Made by a program: the position numbers and the translations under genes. 64,000 bases of DNA from Clostridia bacterium (GTDB lineage: Bacteria > Bacillota > Clostridia > Oscillospirales > Acutalibacteraceae), in NCBI GenBank assembly GCA_017549565.1, contig JAFYUI010000001.1:1-64000 (forward strand), written 5' to 3'. Below the pieces are notes generated by a model. That model had not been told where the DNA came from and did no database searches. It was given only the letters and a program-made list of their open reading frames with translations. Shown here piece by piece: positions 29,106 through 37,888 of this stretch (the stretch's first letter is position 1; every line of letters begins with the position of its first letter).

Positions 29106-29109
29106 GGTG
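29065..29109 (+). repeat. Left terminal inverted repeat
   Basis: Two nested hairpins, CCTTCCCCT/AGGGGAAGG with a TG loop and GTCAC/GTGAC with a GCA loop, then GGATGAGGTG. The last part provides the whiA stop codon (TGA, 29103-29105) and, overlapping it, the GAGGTG ribosome-binding site of the endonuclease gene. Confidence 0.88.
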
Positions 29110-29113
29110 CTAG

Positions 29114-29533
29114 ATGAACACTACTAATAATCCCAAATTAACTCGTAATTCGCAGGAACTTCGTCGAAATATGACACGACATGAAAAGCGTTTATGGTAT
29201 GACTTTTTAAAAGGATTATCAGTAAATTTTAATCGTCAAAAGGTCATAGGGTGTTATATTGCTGACTTTTATTGTGCATCAGCAAGAGTGATAATTGAAC
29301 TTGACGGCTCTCAACATTATGAACCACTTGGCATACAAAATGATAAGGCAAGAGATGAATATTTTAAAAACTTAGGTTTAACTGTTTTGCGATATTCGAA
29401 TTATGATATAGATAATAATTTTAGAGGTGTTTGTGAGGATGTTTTGAGGCATATTACCACCTCATCCACCGCAAGCGGTCCCCCTTCCCCTCAAGGGGAA
29501 GGCATTAATGAAATTTACGAACAAAGCCAATAA
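29114..29533 (+). CDS. DUF559 endonuclease-domain protein
   Basis: A 139-residue protein of the DUF559 family (Vsr-like PD-(D/E)XK fold). It starts with the typical LRRNMTRHEKRLWYDFL segment, then the catalytic core: FNRQKVIGCYIADFYC, IIELDGSQH and VLRYSNYDI, giving D-x-(E/D) and Q/H positions of the nuclease. Residues from about 116 to 130 are read from the right terminal repeat (Ser/Pro/Gly-rich), and the stop codon lies 28 bases beyond the element in flanking DNA. The ATG at 29114 lies 8 bases after the whiA stop, so reinitiation is plausible. It may nick or cut element ends (inference). Confidence 0.85.
   Translation: MNTTNNPKLTRNSQELRRNMTRHEKRLWYDFLKGLSVNFNRQKVIGCYIADFYCASARVIIELDGSQHYEPLGIQNDKARDEYFKNLGLTVLRYSNYDIDNNFRGVCEDVLRHITTSSTASGPPSPQGEGINEIYEQSQ
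29458..29503 (-). repeat. Right terminal inverted repeat
   Basis: Read on the minus strand it gives the same GCC, CCTTCCCCT/AGGGGAAGG hairpin and GGATGAGGTG as the left end, but the inner hairpin is ACCGC/GCGGT with a TT loop instead of GTCAC/GTGAC. Sequence differs while pairing is kept. Confidence 0.88.
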
Positions 29534-29567
29534 TTACGCATTACGAATTACGCATTACGCATTATTA
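29533..29567 (+). repeat. Tandem heptamer array ATTACGM
   Basis: Four copies, ATTACGC, ATTACGA, ATTACGC and ATTACGC (29533-29560), and a decayed fifth (29561-29567). The array fills the gap between the endonuclease stop codon and the dnaE ribosome-binding site. Confidence 0.85.
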
Positions 29568-29586
29568 AAATGGAGGGATGGCAAAA

Positions 29587-32500
29587 TTGAATTTTACACA
29601 TTTACATGTGCATACCGAATATAGTTTATTAGATGGCTGTGCCCGCATTAAAAAGCTAATAGACCGTGCGGCTGAGCTCGGTCAAAAAAGCATTGCCATC
29701 ACCGACCACGGCGTTATGTACGGGGTTATTGATTTTTATAAATATGCCGTTCAAAAGGGTGTAAAACCAATTATCGGGTGCGAGGTTTATGTTGCCACTC
29801 GGGGCCGTTTTGACAAACAAAAAGGGCTTGACGGTTACACCCATTTGGTGCTTTTATGCAAGGATAATGAAGGTTATCAAAATCTTATTAAATTAGTGTC
29901 GGCCGGCTTTACCGAAGGGTTTTATTCAAAGCCCCGTGTCGACCACGAGCTTATTAAAAAACATTCCAAAGGTTTGATTTGCCTTTCGGCCTGCCTGGCG
30001 GGTGAAATTCCCCGTTTTTTAATGAATGGTGATTATGAAAAAGCAAAGGAAACTGCACTTTTTTATAAGTCGGTCTTTGGGGAAGATTTTTATTTAGAAA
30101 TTCAAGACCACGGCATAGCCGAGCAACAGCTTGTAAACCCGCAAATTATTCGCATTTCAAAAGAATGTGACATACCTCTCGTTGCAACAAACGATGTGCA
30201 TTATATAAATGATACCGATTATAAAATGCACAAGGTTTTGGTGTGTATTCAAACTGCAACCAAAATAACAGATGATAATATTTTAGAGTTTAAAACCAAC
30301 GAGTTTTATTTAAAATCATACGAGCAAATGGCGACGCTTTTTTCAAATACACCCGAAGCGCTCCATAACACAAATATAATTGCCGAAAAGTGCAATGTCA
30401 CCTTTGAATTCGGTAAAATAAAGCTACCGCATTTTGAAATTGGCGAGCAGGACCATTTTGAGTATTTTAAAGAAAAATGCTTTAATGGACTTTATAAAAT
30501 TTACGGTCAAAACCCTGCACAAGAGTATATTGACCGCTTAAATTACGAGCTTTCGGTTATAAACAAAATGGGATACGTTGACTACTTTTTGATAGTAGCC
30601 GACTTTGTAAATTATGCAAAAAATCATAATATTCCCGTTGGCCCGGGGCGTGGCTCGGGTGCGGCATCACTTGCAGCATACTGCGTGGGAATCACAGGTA
30701 TTGACCCCATTAAATATGACCTTTATTTTGAACGCTTTTTAAACCCCGAGCGTGTTTCAATGCCCGACTTTGATATAGACTTTTGCTATGTCAACCGCCA
30801 AAAAGTAATTGATTATGTAATTGAAAAATATGGTGAAGACCACGTTTCGCAAATTGTTACTTTTGGTACCATGGCGGCAAGGGCTGCTATACGCGATGTT
30901 GGGCGTGCACTTGATATACCCTATGCCCTTTGCGACAAGGTGGCAAAGCTTGTGCCCCAGTCGGTAGGTATGACAATTGACCGCGCACTTGAGGGTGGGA
31001 AAGAGCTTCGTGACCTTTACGAAAACGATGCGCAAGTTCGTGAGCTTATCGATATGGCAAGACAGCTTGAGGGTACACCTCGCCACGCATCTACTCACGC
31101 AGCAGGTGTAGTTATTTCGGACAAGCCGATAGCGGAATATGTACCCCTTGCGGTTAATGACGAAGCAACCGTTACCCAATTTACAATGACCTCGCTTGAA
31201 GAGTTGGGCCTTTTGAAAATGGACTTTTTGGGGCTTCGCAACCTAACTGTTATTGCCGATACCGAAAAATATATTAGGGAATTTAACCCCGATTTTGATA
31301 TTGAAAAAGTCCCCCTTGATGACAGTCAAACATATAATATGATGGCAAGGGGCAGAACTCTTGGCGTGTTTCAGTTTGAATCGGACGGTATGAAAAATGT
31401 TCTCCGTCAGCTAAACCCCGAAAGCATTGAAGATTTAACGGCGGTCTTGTCGCTTTATAGGCCTGGTCCCATGGACTCAATACCAAAATATATCGAAAAC
31501 CGCCACAACCCCGAAAAAATCAAATACGATATCCCTGCACTTAAAGATATTTTAAGCGTTACCTACGGCTGTATTGTTTATCAGGAACAGGTAATGCAGG
31601 TCTTTAGAAAGCTTGGCGGATATTCACTTGGCCGTGCGGATATTGTGCGTCGTGCAATGGCAAAGAAAAAGCACGATGTAATGAAAAAAGAAAAGCAATT
31701 TTTCCTTTATGGTGAAAAAGATGAAAACGGTAATATTATAAGTGAGGGCGCTTTGGCTTTCGGCATAAGTGAAGAGTCGGCAAACAAGATTTTTGACCAA
31801 ATGTCAAGCTTTTCATCCTATGCATTTAACAAAGCCCACGCCTGTGCATATTCCTTTGTGGCATACCGCACGGCATATCTTAAATGTCATTATCCGTCGC
31901 AGTATTTTTCGGCGCTTATGACAAGTATGATGGATTCATCACTTAAAATTTCGCAATATACTGCCGAATGTCAAAAAATGGGCATTAAAATTTTGCCACC
32001 GTCGGTCAACCACAGTACAAACTGCTTCACGCCCGAGGGTGATAACATTCGTTTTGGTCTTTTGGCAGTTAAAAATTTAGGGATTTCGATTATTGAGCGA
32101 ATTGTTTCTGAACGCGAGCAAAACGGCAAATATATCTCGTTTTATGATTTTTGCCTTCGTAATTATTCGCGCGAATTTAATCGCAAGGCAGTTGAGGGGC
32201 TTATAAAAAGCGGTGCGCTTGACTGCGTATCACAAAACCGCCGTGAAATGCTTTATAATATCGATGGCGTTATGGCGGCAGTAGAAAGTGAAAAGCGCTT
32301 TTCGGCACAGGGGCAGCTTAATTTGTTTGGCGAAATGGATATGCCCAACGCCTATGAAATGGTAAGTGTGCCTGAAATGTCACGCGAAATGCGACTTTCA
32401 ATGGAAAAAGAGTCAACAGGTCTTTACCTTACAGGGCACCCAATGGATGAATTTTCCGACTTTTTAAAAAATGCAAAATATGAAAAGCTTAAAGATGTGG

Positions 32501-33027
32501 CGGCAGGCAAATACCCCGACGGCAAGCGTGTTACGGTTGCGGGTATAATAGATGGCGTAAAGGTGCGTCAGCTTAAAAACAACAACCTTTTATGCACCGC
32601 ACAAATTGAGGATATGACCTCGTTTGTTAATATCACAATTTTTTCAAATGCTTACAACACCTTTAAACCCTTAATAACCGACACAAAACCCATTATTTTA
32701 ACGGGTCGTATTGCCGAAAGGGAAGACCGCGATGTTGAAATTGTGGTAGAAAAAATTGAGGCGATACCCGAAAATTTAAAGGGTAGCACACCGCAAAAAA
32801 TTAAGGCAGGACTTTATTTAAGGGTTAAAAGTGCCGAAAGTGAAGATTTTAAAAAAATTAAAACAATTTTGTCACAACATAAGGGAAATACACCTGTTTT
32901 CATCGTCTGCGAGGACACAGGAAAACGCCTTGCAGCGCCCCAAAGTCTTTATGTAAAATTCGGCGATGAATTAAATAAAAAGCTTGTTGCAGTTTTGGGC
33001 GAAAATAATGTGAAAAATTTTTGTTGA
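29587..33027 (+). CDS. dnaE: DNA polymerase III alpha subunit, DnaE type
   Basis: A C-family replicative polymerase of about 1146 residues. An N-terminal PHP domain (HLHVHTEYSLLDG, TDHG) comes first, then the palm with catalytic carboxylates in PDFDIDF (about 394-400), the fingers with the FQFESDGM segment, a helix-hairpin-helix region, and an OB-fold near residues 980-1060. TTG at 29587 is chosen because the GGAGGG site (29572-29577) gives a spacing of about 9 bases. An in-frame ATG at 29578 sits directly against GGAGGG and would be poorly spaced. It differs from PolC in length and in having no exonuclease insert. Confidence 0.95.
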   Translation: MNFTHLHVHTEYSLLDGCARIKKLIDRAAELGQKSIAITDHGVMYGVIDFYKYAVQKGVKPIIGCEVYVATRGRFDKQKGLDGYTHLVLLCKDNEGYQNLIKLVSAGFTEGFYSKPRVDHELIKKHSKGLICLSACLAGEIPRFLMNGDYEKAKETALFYKSVFGEDFYLEIQDHGIAEQQLVNPQIIRISKECDIPLVATNDVHYINDTDYKMHKVLVCIQTATKITDDNILEFKTNEFYLKSYEQMATLFSNTPEALHNTNIIAEKCNVTFEFGKIKLPHFEIGEQDHFEYFKEKCFNGLYKIYGQNPAQEYIDRLNYELSVINKMGYVDYFLIVADFVNYAKNHNIPVGPGRGSGAASLAAYCVGITGIDPIKYDLYFERFLNPERVSMPDFDIDFCYVNRQKVIDYVIEKYGEDHVSQIVTFGTMAARAAIRDVGRALDIPYALCDKVAKLVPQSVGMTIDRALEGGKELRDLYENDAQVRELIDMARQLEGTPRHASTHAAGVVISDKPIAEYVPLAVNDEATVTQFTMTSLEELGLLKMDFLGLRNLTVIADTEKYIREFNPDFDIEKVPLDDSQTYNMMARGRTLGVFQFESDGMKNVLRQLNPESIEDLTAVLSLYRPGPMDSIPKYIENRHNPEKIKYDIPALKDILSVTYGCIVYQEQVMQVFRKLGGYSLGRADIVRRAMAKKKHDVMKKEKQFFLYGEKDENGNIISEGALAFGISEESANKIFDQMSSFSSYAFNKAHACAYSFVAYRTAYLKCHYPSQYFSALMTSMMDSSLKISQYTAECQKMGIKILPPSVNHSTNCFTPEGDNIRFGLLAVKNLGISIIERIVSEREQNGKYISFYDFCLRNYSREFNRKAVEGLIKSGALDCVSQNRREMLYNIDGVMAAVESEKRFSAQGQLNLFGEMDMPNAYEMVSVPEMSREMRLSMEKESTGLYLTGHPMDEFSDFLKNAKYEKLKDVAAGKYPDGKRVTVAGIIDGVKVRQLKNNNLLCTAQIEDMTSFVNITIFSNAYNTFKPLITDTKPIILTGRIAEREDRDVEIVVEKIEAIPENLKGSTPQKIKAGLYLRVKSAESEDFKKIKTILSQHKGNTPVFIVCEDTGKRLAAPQSLYVKFGDELNKKLVAVLGENNVKNFC

Positions 33028-33052
33028 AAAATAACAGTTTTTGGTATATACT
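33024..33052 (+). promoter_or_regulatory. Promoter of pfkA
   Basis: TTGAAA (33024-33029), a 17-base spacer and TATACT (33047-33052). The -35 box overlaps the dnaE stop codon. A TATAAT at 33054-33059 is too far from the same -35 box. Confidence 0.6.
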
Positions 33053-33096
33053 ATATAATACTTGAATTTTATAAGTTCTTTTTGGAGTTGATTTAT

Positions 33097-34056
33097 ATGA
33101 AAACTATCGCTGTACTTACCAGTGGCGGTGACGCTCCCGGTATGAACGCGGCTGTTCGTGCGGTTGTTAGAACAGCTATTGCAAACGGTATGACAGTTAA
33201 GGGAATTCGTCGTGGCTATAACGGCCTTATGGAAGGCGATATTATTGATTTAGGCGCACGTGATGTGTCTGATATTATACAGCTTGGCGGTACAATGCTT
33301 TACAGTGCAAGAAGTCCTTTATTCAAAACAGAAGAGGGTATTGCACAAGCAATTGAAAATTGCAAAAAGCATGGTATTGAAGGTATTGCCGTAATCGGTG
33401 GCGACGGCTCATTCAGGGGTGCTCGTGATTTATCACTTCGCGGTATTCCTTGCGTTGGTATTCCCGCAACAATCGATAATGATATTGCATCTACAGAATA
33501 TACAATTGGTTTTGATACTGCAATGAACACCGTTATTCAAATGGTTGACCGTTTGCGTGACACCTGTGATTCACACGCGCGTTGCAGCGTGGTTGAGGTT
33601 ATGGGCAGACATGCAGGTCACATTGCACTCCGTACCGGTATTTCGGTTGGCGCAACAGCAATTTTGGTGCCCGAGCATAACAATACCGTAGAAGATGTTA
33701 TTGAAAAAATCGAAGCTACCCGTAAGCTTGGCAAAAAGCACTTTATCGTAATGGTTGCCGAAGGTGTTGGCGGTGTTGATGCAATGGCAAAGAAAATTGA
33801 GGAAGTTACCGGCATTGAAACCAGAGGAACTGTTTTAGGTCACGTTCAACGCGGTGGCAGCCCAACTGTTCGCGACCGTGTAATTGCAACCCAAATGGGT
33901 TATGAGGCGGTTTGCCTTTTGAAAGAGGGTATTGGCAACCGTGTTGTTGCTTACAAGCTTGGCAAAATTGAAAATTATGATATTTATGAAGCACTTAATA
34001 TGACAAAGGGCTTTGATGAATATATGTATAATGTTGCCGATATTACATCAATATAA
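33097..34056 (+). CDS. pfkA: 6-phosphofructokinase, ATP-dependent
   Basis: A 319-residue phosphofructokinase committing fructose-6-phosphate to glycolysis. It has the ATP-binding SGGDAPGMN, GGDGS with the Gly-Asp-Gly of ATP-dependent enzymes, the catalytic PATIDND, EVMGRHAGH and HVQRGGSPTVRDR. The size is that of the allosteric bacterial group. The ATG at 33097 follows TTTGGAG with 9 bases; an in-frame ATG five codons upstream lacks a site. It has its own promoter and terminator. Confidence 0.97.
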   Translation: MKTIAVLTSGGDAPGMNAAVRAVVRTAIANGMTVKGIRRGYNGLMEGDIIDLGARDVSDIIQLGGTMLYSARSPLFKTEEGIAQAIENCKKHGIEGIAVIGGDGSFRGARDLSLRGIPCVGIPATIDNDIASTEYTIGFDTAMNTVIQMVDRLRDTCDSHARCSVVEVMGRHAGHIALRTGISVGATAILVPEHNNTVEDVIEKIEATRKLGKKHFIVMVAEGVGGVDAMAKKIEEVTGIETRGTVLGHVQRGGSPTVRDRVIATQMGYEAVCLLKEGIGNRVVAYKLGKIENYDIYEALNMTKGFDEYMYNVADITSI

Positions 34057-34061
34057 TTATA

Positions 34062-34088
34062 AAAAAAGAGCCGTTTCGGCTCTTTTTT
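34062..34088 (+). terminator. Terminator of pfkA
   Basis: Eleven-base arms AAAAAAGAGCC (34062-34072) and GGCTCTTTTTT (34078-34088) with a 5-base loop, ending in a T run. Confidence 0.92.
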
Positions 34089-34105
34089 AGTAAATGAGGA
34101 AAATT

Positions 34106-35143
34106 ATGGAAAAAGTTTTAGTCGGTATGAGCGGTGGTGTAGACTCCTCGGTTACGGCGGCACTTTTGAAAAATGACGGGTATGAGGTTTTGGGCCTTAC
34201 CTTAAATCTTTTTGGGAATGATGAAACGGCATCTAATGATGCAAAATCAGTTTGCGATGCTTTGGAAATTGAGCATAAAACCGCCGACCTGAAAAACGAA
34301 TTTAAGGCACTTGTTATTGATGATTTTATAAATGAATATATAAACGGTCGCACCCCAAACCCTTGTATTGTTTGCAATAAAAAAATTAAATTTGGTGAAA
34401 TGCTTAATTTGGCCGATAGATTTGGCTGTGATAAAATTGCTACGGGCCATTATGCCAAAATCATTCAAAAAGATGGTCGTTATTTGCTTTTTAAGGCCGA
34501 TGATAAGGCAAAGGACCAAAGCTATGTGCTTTATTGCTTAAATCAAGAACAGCTGTCCCGTGTTTTATTACCTCTTGCAATTCACTCTAAAACCGAGGTG
34601 CGTGAGGTTGCCGATTCGCTTAATTTATCAAACGCAAATAAAAAAGACAGTCAGGACATTTGCTTTGTGCCCGATGGAGATTATGCTGCTTTTATCGAAA
34701 AAACAGCTGATTTTGTGTCAAACACGGGTGATTATCTTGATGTAAACGGCAAGGTTTTAGGCAAGCATAAGGGTGTTATTCGTTACACTATTGGGCAAAG
34801 AAAAGGGCTTGGAATTGCCCTTGGTAAGCCCGCCTTTGTAATAAGTAAAAACCCCGAAACAAACCAGGTGGTAATTGGAGATGAGGAGCACCTTTTTTAT
34901 AAAAAGGTTTATGTTGAAAATGTAAATTTCATACCCTTTGATACCTTGGAAAATGAGATGAAAGTGTGCTGTAAGCTTCGTTACCGACATACCGAACAGC
35001 CCGCAGTTATTAAACTGTATAAAAACGGTGTTTTGGTGGAATTTGACGAGCCACAGCGTGCGCCAAGTGCCGGACAAGCGGCCGTTTTTTATGACGGCGA
35101 TATGGTTGTCGGCGGCGGCGTAATTGTTAGCGGCATAGAATAA
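34106..35143 (+). CDS. mnmA: tRNA-uridine 2-sulfurtransferase MnmA
   Basis: A 345-residue PP-loop enzyme that thiolates U34 of tRNA-Lys, -Glu and -Gln. The PP-loop GMSGGVDSS lies near the N-terminus. The two catalytic cysteines are in NPCIVCN and DICFVPDGDY. The C-terminal beta-barrel has YTIGQRKGLG and the RAPSAGQA segment. ATG 34106 has GAGGA five bases upstream and fits the family start; an earlier in-frame ATG at 34094 does not. Confidence 0.96.
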   Translation: MEKVLVGMSGGVDSSVTAALLKNDGYEVLGLTLNLFGNDETASNDAKSVCDALEIEHKTADLKNEFKALVIDDFINEYINGRTPNPCIVCNKKIKFGEMLNLADRFGCDKIATGHYAKIIQKDGRYLLFKADDKAKDQSYVLYCLNQEQLSRVLLPLAIHSKTEVREVADSLNLSNANKKDSQDICFVPDGDYAAFIEKTADFVSNTGDYLDVNGKVLGKHKGVIRYTIGQRKGLGIALGKPAFVISKNPETNQVVIGDEEHLFYKKVYVENVNFIPFDTLENEMKVCCKLRYRHTEQPAVIKLYKNGVLVEFDEPQRAPSAGQAAVFYDGDMVVGGGVIVSGIE

Positions 35144-35191
35144 ATTTTAATGGCATATCCTTTTATAGAAGATATAAAAGGGTGTGCTTTT

Positions 35192-36406
35192 TTGTTTAAA
35201 TTTTTAAAGATTTTTTTAAGCAGTATTTTAATTATTTGTTTATTTATAACGGCGGTTTTTGGGGCTACAGTTTCAAGCGAATGTGATTTAACCGATATAA
35301 ATGTGCCCATTGACACAAAGGTTGAAAATGCGGCTATCGGACAAAAGCTTGATATAAAGGCAAAATCGGTTATTTTGATGGAGCCCAAAACCGGTACAAT
35401 TTTATATGAAAGCAACAGTGATGAAAAATTGGCGCCGGCATCAATAACCAAAATAATGTCGCTGTTACTTGTTATGGAGGCCATTGACCGACAGGACATA
35501 ACCCTGGAAACTGTGGTTACCGCAAGTGAACACGCTTGCAGTATGGGCGGTTCACAAATCTGGCTTGAACCAAACGAAGCAATGACAGTTCACGAGCTTT
35601 TAAAGGCGACGGTTATTGCATCGGCAAATGATGCCTGTGTGGCACTTGGCGAGCTTATCGCAGGCAGTGAAGAAGGCTTTGTCGCTTTAATGAATTCCCG
35701 CGCAAAAGAGCTTGGTATGACTAATACCACCTTTGTAAACTGTACAGGGCTTGATGCCGAGGGGCATTTAACCTCGGCACACGATGTGGCGGTTGCATCA
35801 AGTGAACTTATAAAGCATCAACTTATAAAGGATTATTCAACAGTTTGGATGGATACCCTTCGTGACGGCAAAAGCGAGCTTGTAAACACTAATAAGCTTG
35901 TTAGGTTTTATAAAGGCACAACAGGTCTTAAAACCGGTACAACAAGCACTGCGGGCTATTGTCTTTCGGCAACTGCCGAGCGTGGCGGTATGGAGCTTGT
36001 TGCGGTGGTAATGTCGGGCGAAACCAGTGATGAAAGGTTTAACGGAGCGAAAAAGCTTTTGGATTATGGTTTTGCAAATTATAATTTTTTTGAAATTGAA
36101 GCCGACCTTGAAGGCAATGAAACCGTACCAATTAAAAAAGGAGTTATGAAAGGGGTTGGCGTTACGGCTGACGGCAAGCTTAACCTTTTGTTGCCCAAAA
36201 GCGAGGCAAAGGATATTACCCAAAAGCTTAATTTTAAAAAGGATATTACCGCACCGATTAAAAAAGGCGATAGCGTTGGCGAGTGCGAGGTTTTTGTGGG
36301 CGAAAAATCGGTTGGAAGCATAAATATTGTTTCAAAAGAGGATATTGAGCGCCTAAATTTATGGATAACTTTTAAATGGATTTTAAACGGTTTATTAACT
36401 TTGTGA
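35192..36406 (+). CDS. D-alanyl-D-alanine carboxypeptidase (DacF-like)
   Basis: A 404-residue S11-family penicillin-binding protein trimming the terminal D-Ala of peptidoglycan peptides. A signal peptide (FLKIFLSSILIICLFITAVFG) precedes a catalytic domain with SITK (SxxK), SAN, and KTGTTSTAG (KTG motif). A C-terminal beta domain follows. A TTG start at 35192 is preferred: AAAAGGGTG lies 7 bases upstream and the product starts right at a basic signal peptide. The ATG at 35150 has no ribosome-binding site and adds 14 residues. The extreme C-terminus (LWITFKWILNGLLTL) could be an amphipathic membrane anchor. Confidence 0.92.
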   Translation: MFKFLKIFLSSILIICLFITAVFGATVSSECDLTDINVPIDTKVENAAIGQKLDIKAKSVILMEPKTGTILYESNSDEKLAPASITKIMSLLLVMEAIDRQDITLETVVTASEHACSMGGSQIWLEPNEAMTVHELLKATVIASANDACVALGELIAGSEEGFVALMNSRAKELGMTNTTFVNCTGLDAEGHLTSAHDVAVASSELIKHQLIKDYSTVWMDTLRDGKSELVNTNKLVRFYKGTTGLKTGTTSTAGYCLSATAERGGMELVAVVMSGETSDERFNGAKKLLDYGFANYNFFEIEADLEGNETVPIKKGVMKGVGVTADGKLNLLLPKSEAKDITQKLNFKKDITAPIKKGDSVGECEVFVGEKSVGSINIVSKEDIERLNLWITFKWILNGLLTL

Positions 36407-36433
36407 TTTTTTTGTAAATAATGATATTTACCC

Positions 36434-36462
36434 TTGAAAAAGGTGACAAAATATAGTAAAAT
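36434..36462 (+). promoter_or_regulatory. Promoter of pgi
   Basis: TTGAAA (36434-36439), a 17-base spacer and TAAAAT (36457-36462), 34 bases before the pgi start codon; AAAGGTGAAA provides the ribosome-binding site. Confidence 0.65.
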
Positions 36463-36496
36463 AATAAAAAAGAATATCTTCAAAAGGTGAAAAGCA

Positions 36497-37837
36497 ATGT
36501 CTATTAAATTTAATTCATCCTTTGCGGCTGATTTTATCCGTGAAAACGACCTTAAAGGTTTAGAAACACAGGTAGCCGCTGCACACAAAACAGTTAACGA
36601 AAAAAGTGGTTTGGGTAACGACTTTTTGGGTTGGGTTACTCTTCCAACCGATTATGATAAAGAAGAATTTGCCCGCATTAAAAAAGCGGCAGAAAAAATT
36701 AAGGAAGATACCGATATTTTAATCGTTATCGGCATTGGCGGTTCTTATCTTGGCGCACGCGCCGCTATCGAATTTTTAAAGGGTCCATATTATAACAATT
36801 TAAGAAACGGCGTTCCTGAAATTTATTTTGCAGGTAACAATATAAGCGGTTCTTATCTTGATGATATGTTAAAGCTTTGCGAAGGTAAACGCGTTTCGGT
36901 TAATATCATTTCAAAATCGGGCACCACTACCGAGCCCGCAATTGCTTTCCGTGTTTTCAGAAAGCTTTTGGAAGAACGCTATGGCGAAGAGGAAGCAGCA
37001 AAGCGCATTTACTGCACAACCGACAAGGCACGCGGCACACTTAAACAGTTGGCTGATGAAAAGGGCTATGAATGCTTTGTAGTACCTGATGATGTTGGCG
37101 GCCGTTTCTCAGTTCTTACAGCAGTTGGTCTTTTGCCAATCGCAGCAGCAGGCGCTGATATTGATGCTTTAATGGCAGGTGCCGCAAAAGCAATGACTCA
37201 ATATAACAACGAAAACCTTTACGAAAATGACTGCTATCTTTACGCAGCACTTCGCAATGCATTTTACCGCAAGGGTAAATCGGTTGAGCTTTTGGTTAGC
37301 TATGAGCCACGCTTTACAATGATGGCTGAATGGTTTAAGCAATTATTCGGCGAAAGCGAGGGTAAGGATAACAAGGGTCTTTTCCCCGCATCTGTTATCT
37401 TCTCGACTGATTTGCACTCTATGGGACAATATGTTCAAGACGGTGCACGCTTAATGTTTGAAACCGTTGTTACCTTTGATGAAAGCTTGGCTGATGTTAC
37501 TATTGAAAAAGAAGCTGACGATGGTGACGGTCTTAACTTCCTTGCAGGCAAGACAATGTCCTTTGTAAACCAAAAGGCATTTGAAGGTACTGTTTTGGCA
37601 CATACCGACGGTGGTGTTCCCAATCTTGAAATTAAGGTTTCAAAGCCGGATGAAGAAAATCTCGGTATGCTTATCTACTTCTTTGAAAAGGCATGTGCAA
37701 TTTCGGGTTATATGCTTGGTGTAAATCCATTTGACCAACCCGGTGTTGAAAGCTATAAAAAGAATATGTTTGCACTTCTTGGCAAACCGGGTTATGAAGC
37801 ACAAAAGGCCGAACTTGAAGCAAGACTTAATAAATAA
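36497..37837 (+). CDS. pgi: Glucose-6-phosphate isomerase
   Basis: A 446-residue isomerase interconverting glucose-6-phosphate and fructose-6-phosphate. It has the SIS-fold segment [13 protein letters not shown], the [10 protein letters not shown] phosphate loop, [14 protein letters not shown], and the C-terminal catalytic region [12 protein letters not shown]. The length matches the short Gram-positive Pgi type. After the stop lies a small ACTGCC/GGCAGT hairpin (37853-37868) without a T tract. Confidence 0.97.
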   Translation: MSIKFNSSFAADFIRENDLKGLETQVAAAHKTVNEKSGLGNDFLGWVTLPTDYDKEEFARIKKAAEKIKEDTDILIVIGIGGSYLGARAAIEFLKGPYYNNLRNGVPEIYFAGNNISGSYLDDMLKLCEGKRVSVNIISKSGTTTEPAIAFRVFRKLLEERYGEEEAAKRIYCTTDKARGTLKQLADEKGYECFVVPDDVGGRFSVLTAVGLLPIAAAGADIDALMAGAAKAMTQYNNENLYENDCYLYAALRNAFYRKGKSVELLVSYEPRFTMMAEWFKQLFGESEGKDNKGLFPASVIFSTDLHSMGQYVQDGARLMFETVVTFDESLADVTIEKEADDGDGLNFLAGKTMSFVNQKAFEGTVLAHTDGGVPNLEIKVSKPDEENLGMLIYFFEKACAISGYMLGVNPFDQPGVESYKKNMFALLGKPGYEAQKAELEARLNK

Positions 37838-37888
37838 TTTTAGAAATTACTGCCTTTTGGCAGTTATATAAAAAAGGAGTTGTTACAA

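Larger units (their letters stand above)
29065..29503 (+). mobile_element. 0.44-kb endonuclease-bearing element with terminal inverted repeats
   Basis: Inverted repeats of 45-46 bp (29065-29109 and 29458-29503) enclose a single DUF559 endonuclease gene. A 5-bp direct repeat ATTAA sits immediately outside both ends (29060-29064 and 29504-29508) and looks like a target-site duplication. Each end starts with GCC, then a CTTCCCCTTGAGGGGAAG palindrome, a second short hairpin, and GGATGAGGTG. The unit has no transposase. It is inserted into the last codons of whiA. That it moves, or is moved in trans, is inferred from structure. Confidence 0.75.

Noticed and set aside
29533..29567. Heptamer array as a CRISPR or iteron origin
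   Set aside because: Units are 7 bp without spacers, and there are no cas or replication initiator genes; dnaE nearby is not an origin marker.
33054..33059. TATAAT before pfkA as the -10 box
   Set aside because: It is 24 bases from the nearest good -35 box; TATACT seven bases upstream has the ideal 17-base spacing.
37853..37868. ACTGCC-TTTT-GGCAGT hairpin after pgi as a terminator
   Set aside because: It is short and followed by TATATAAAAAAGG rather than a T tract, so it cannot act as a standard terminator; pgi probably reads through into the P-loop gene.
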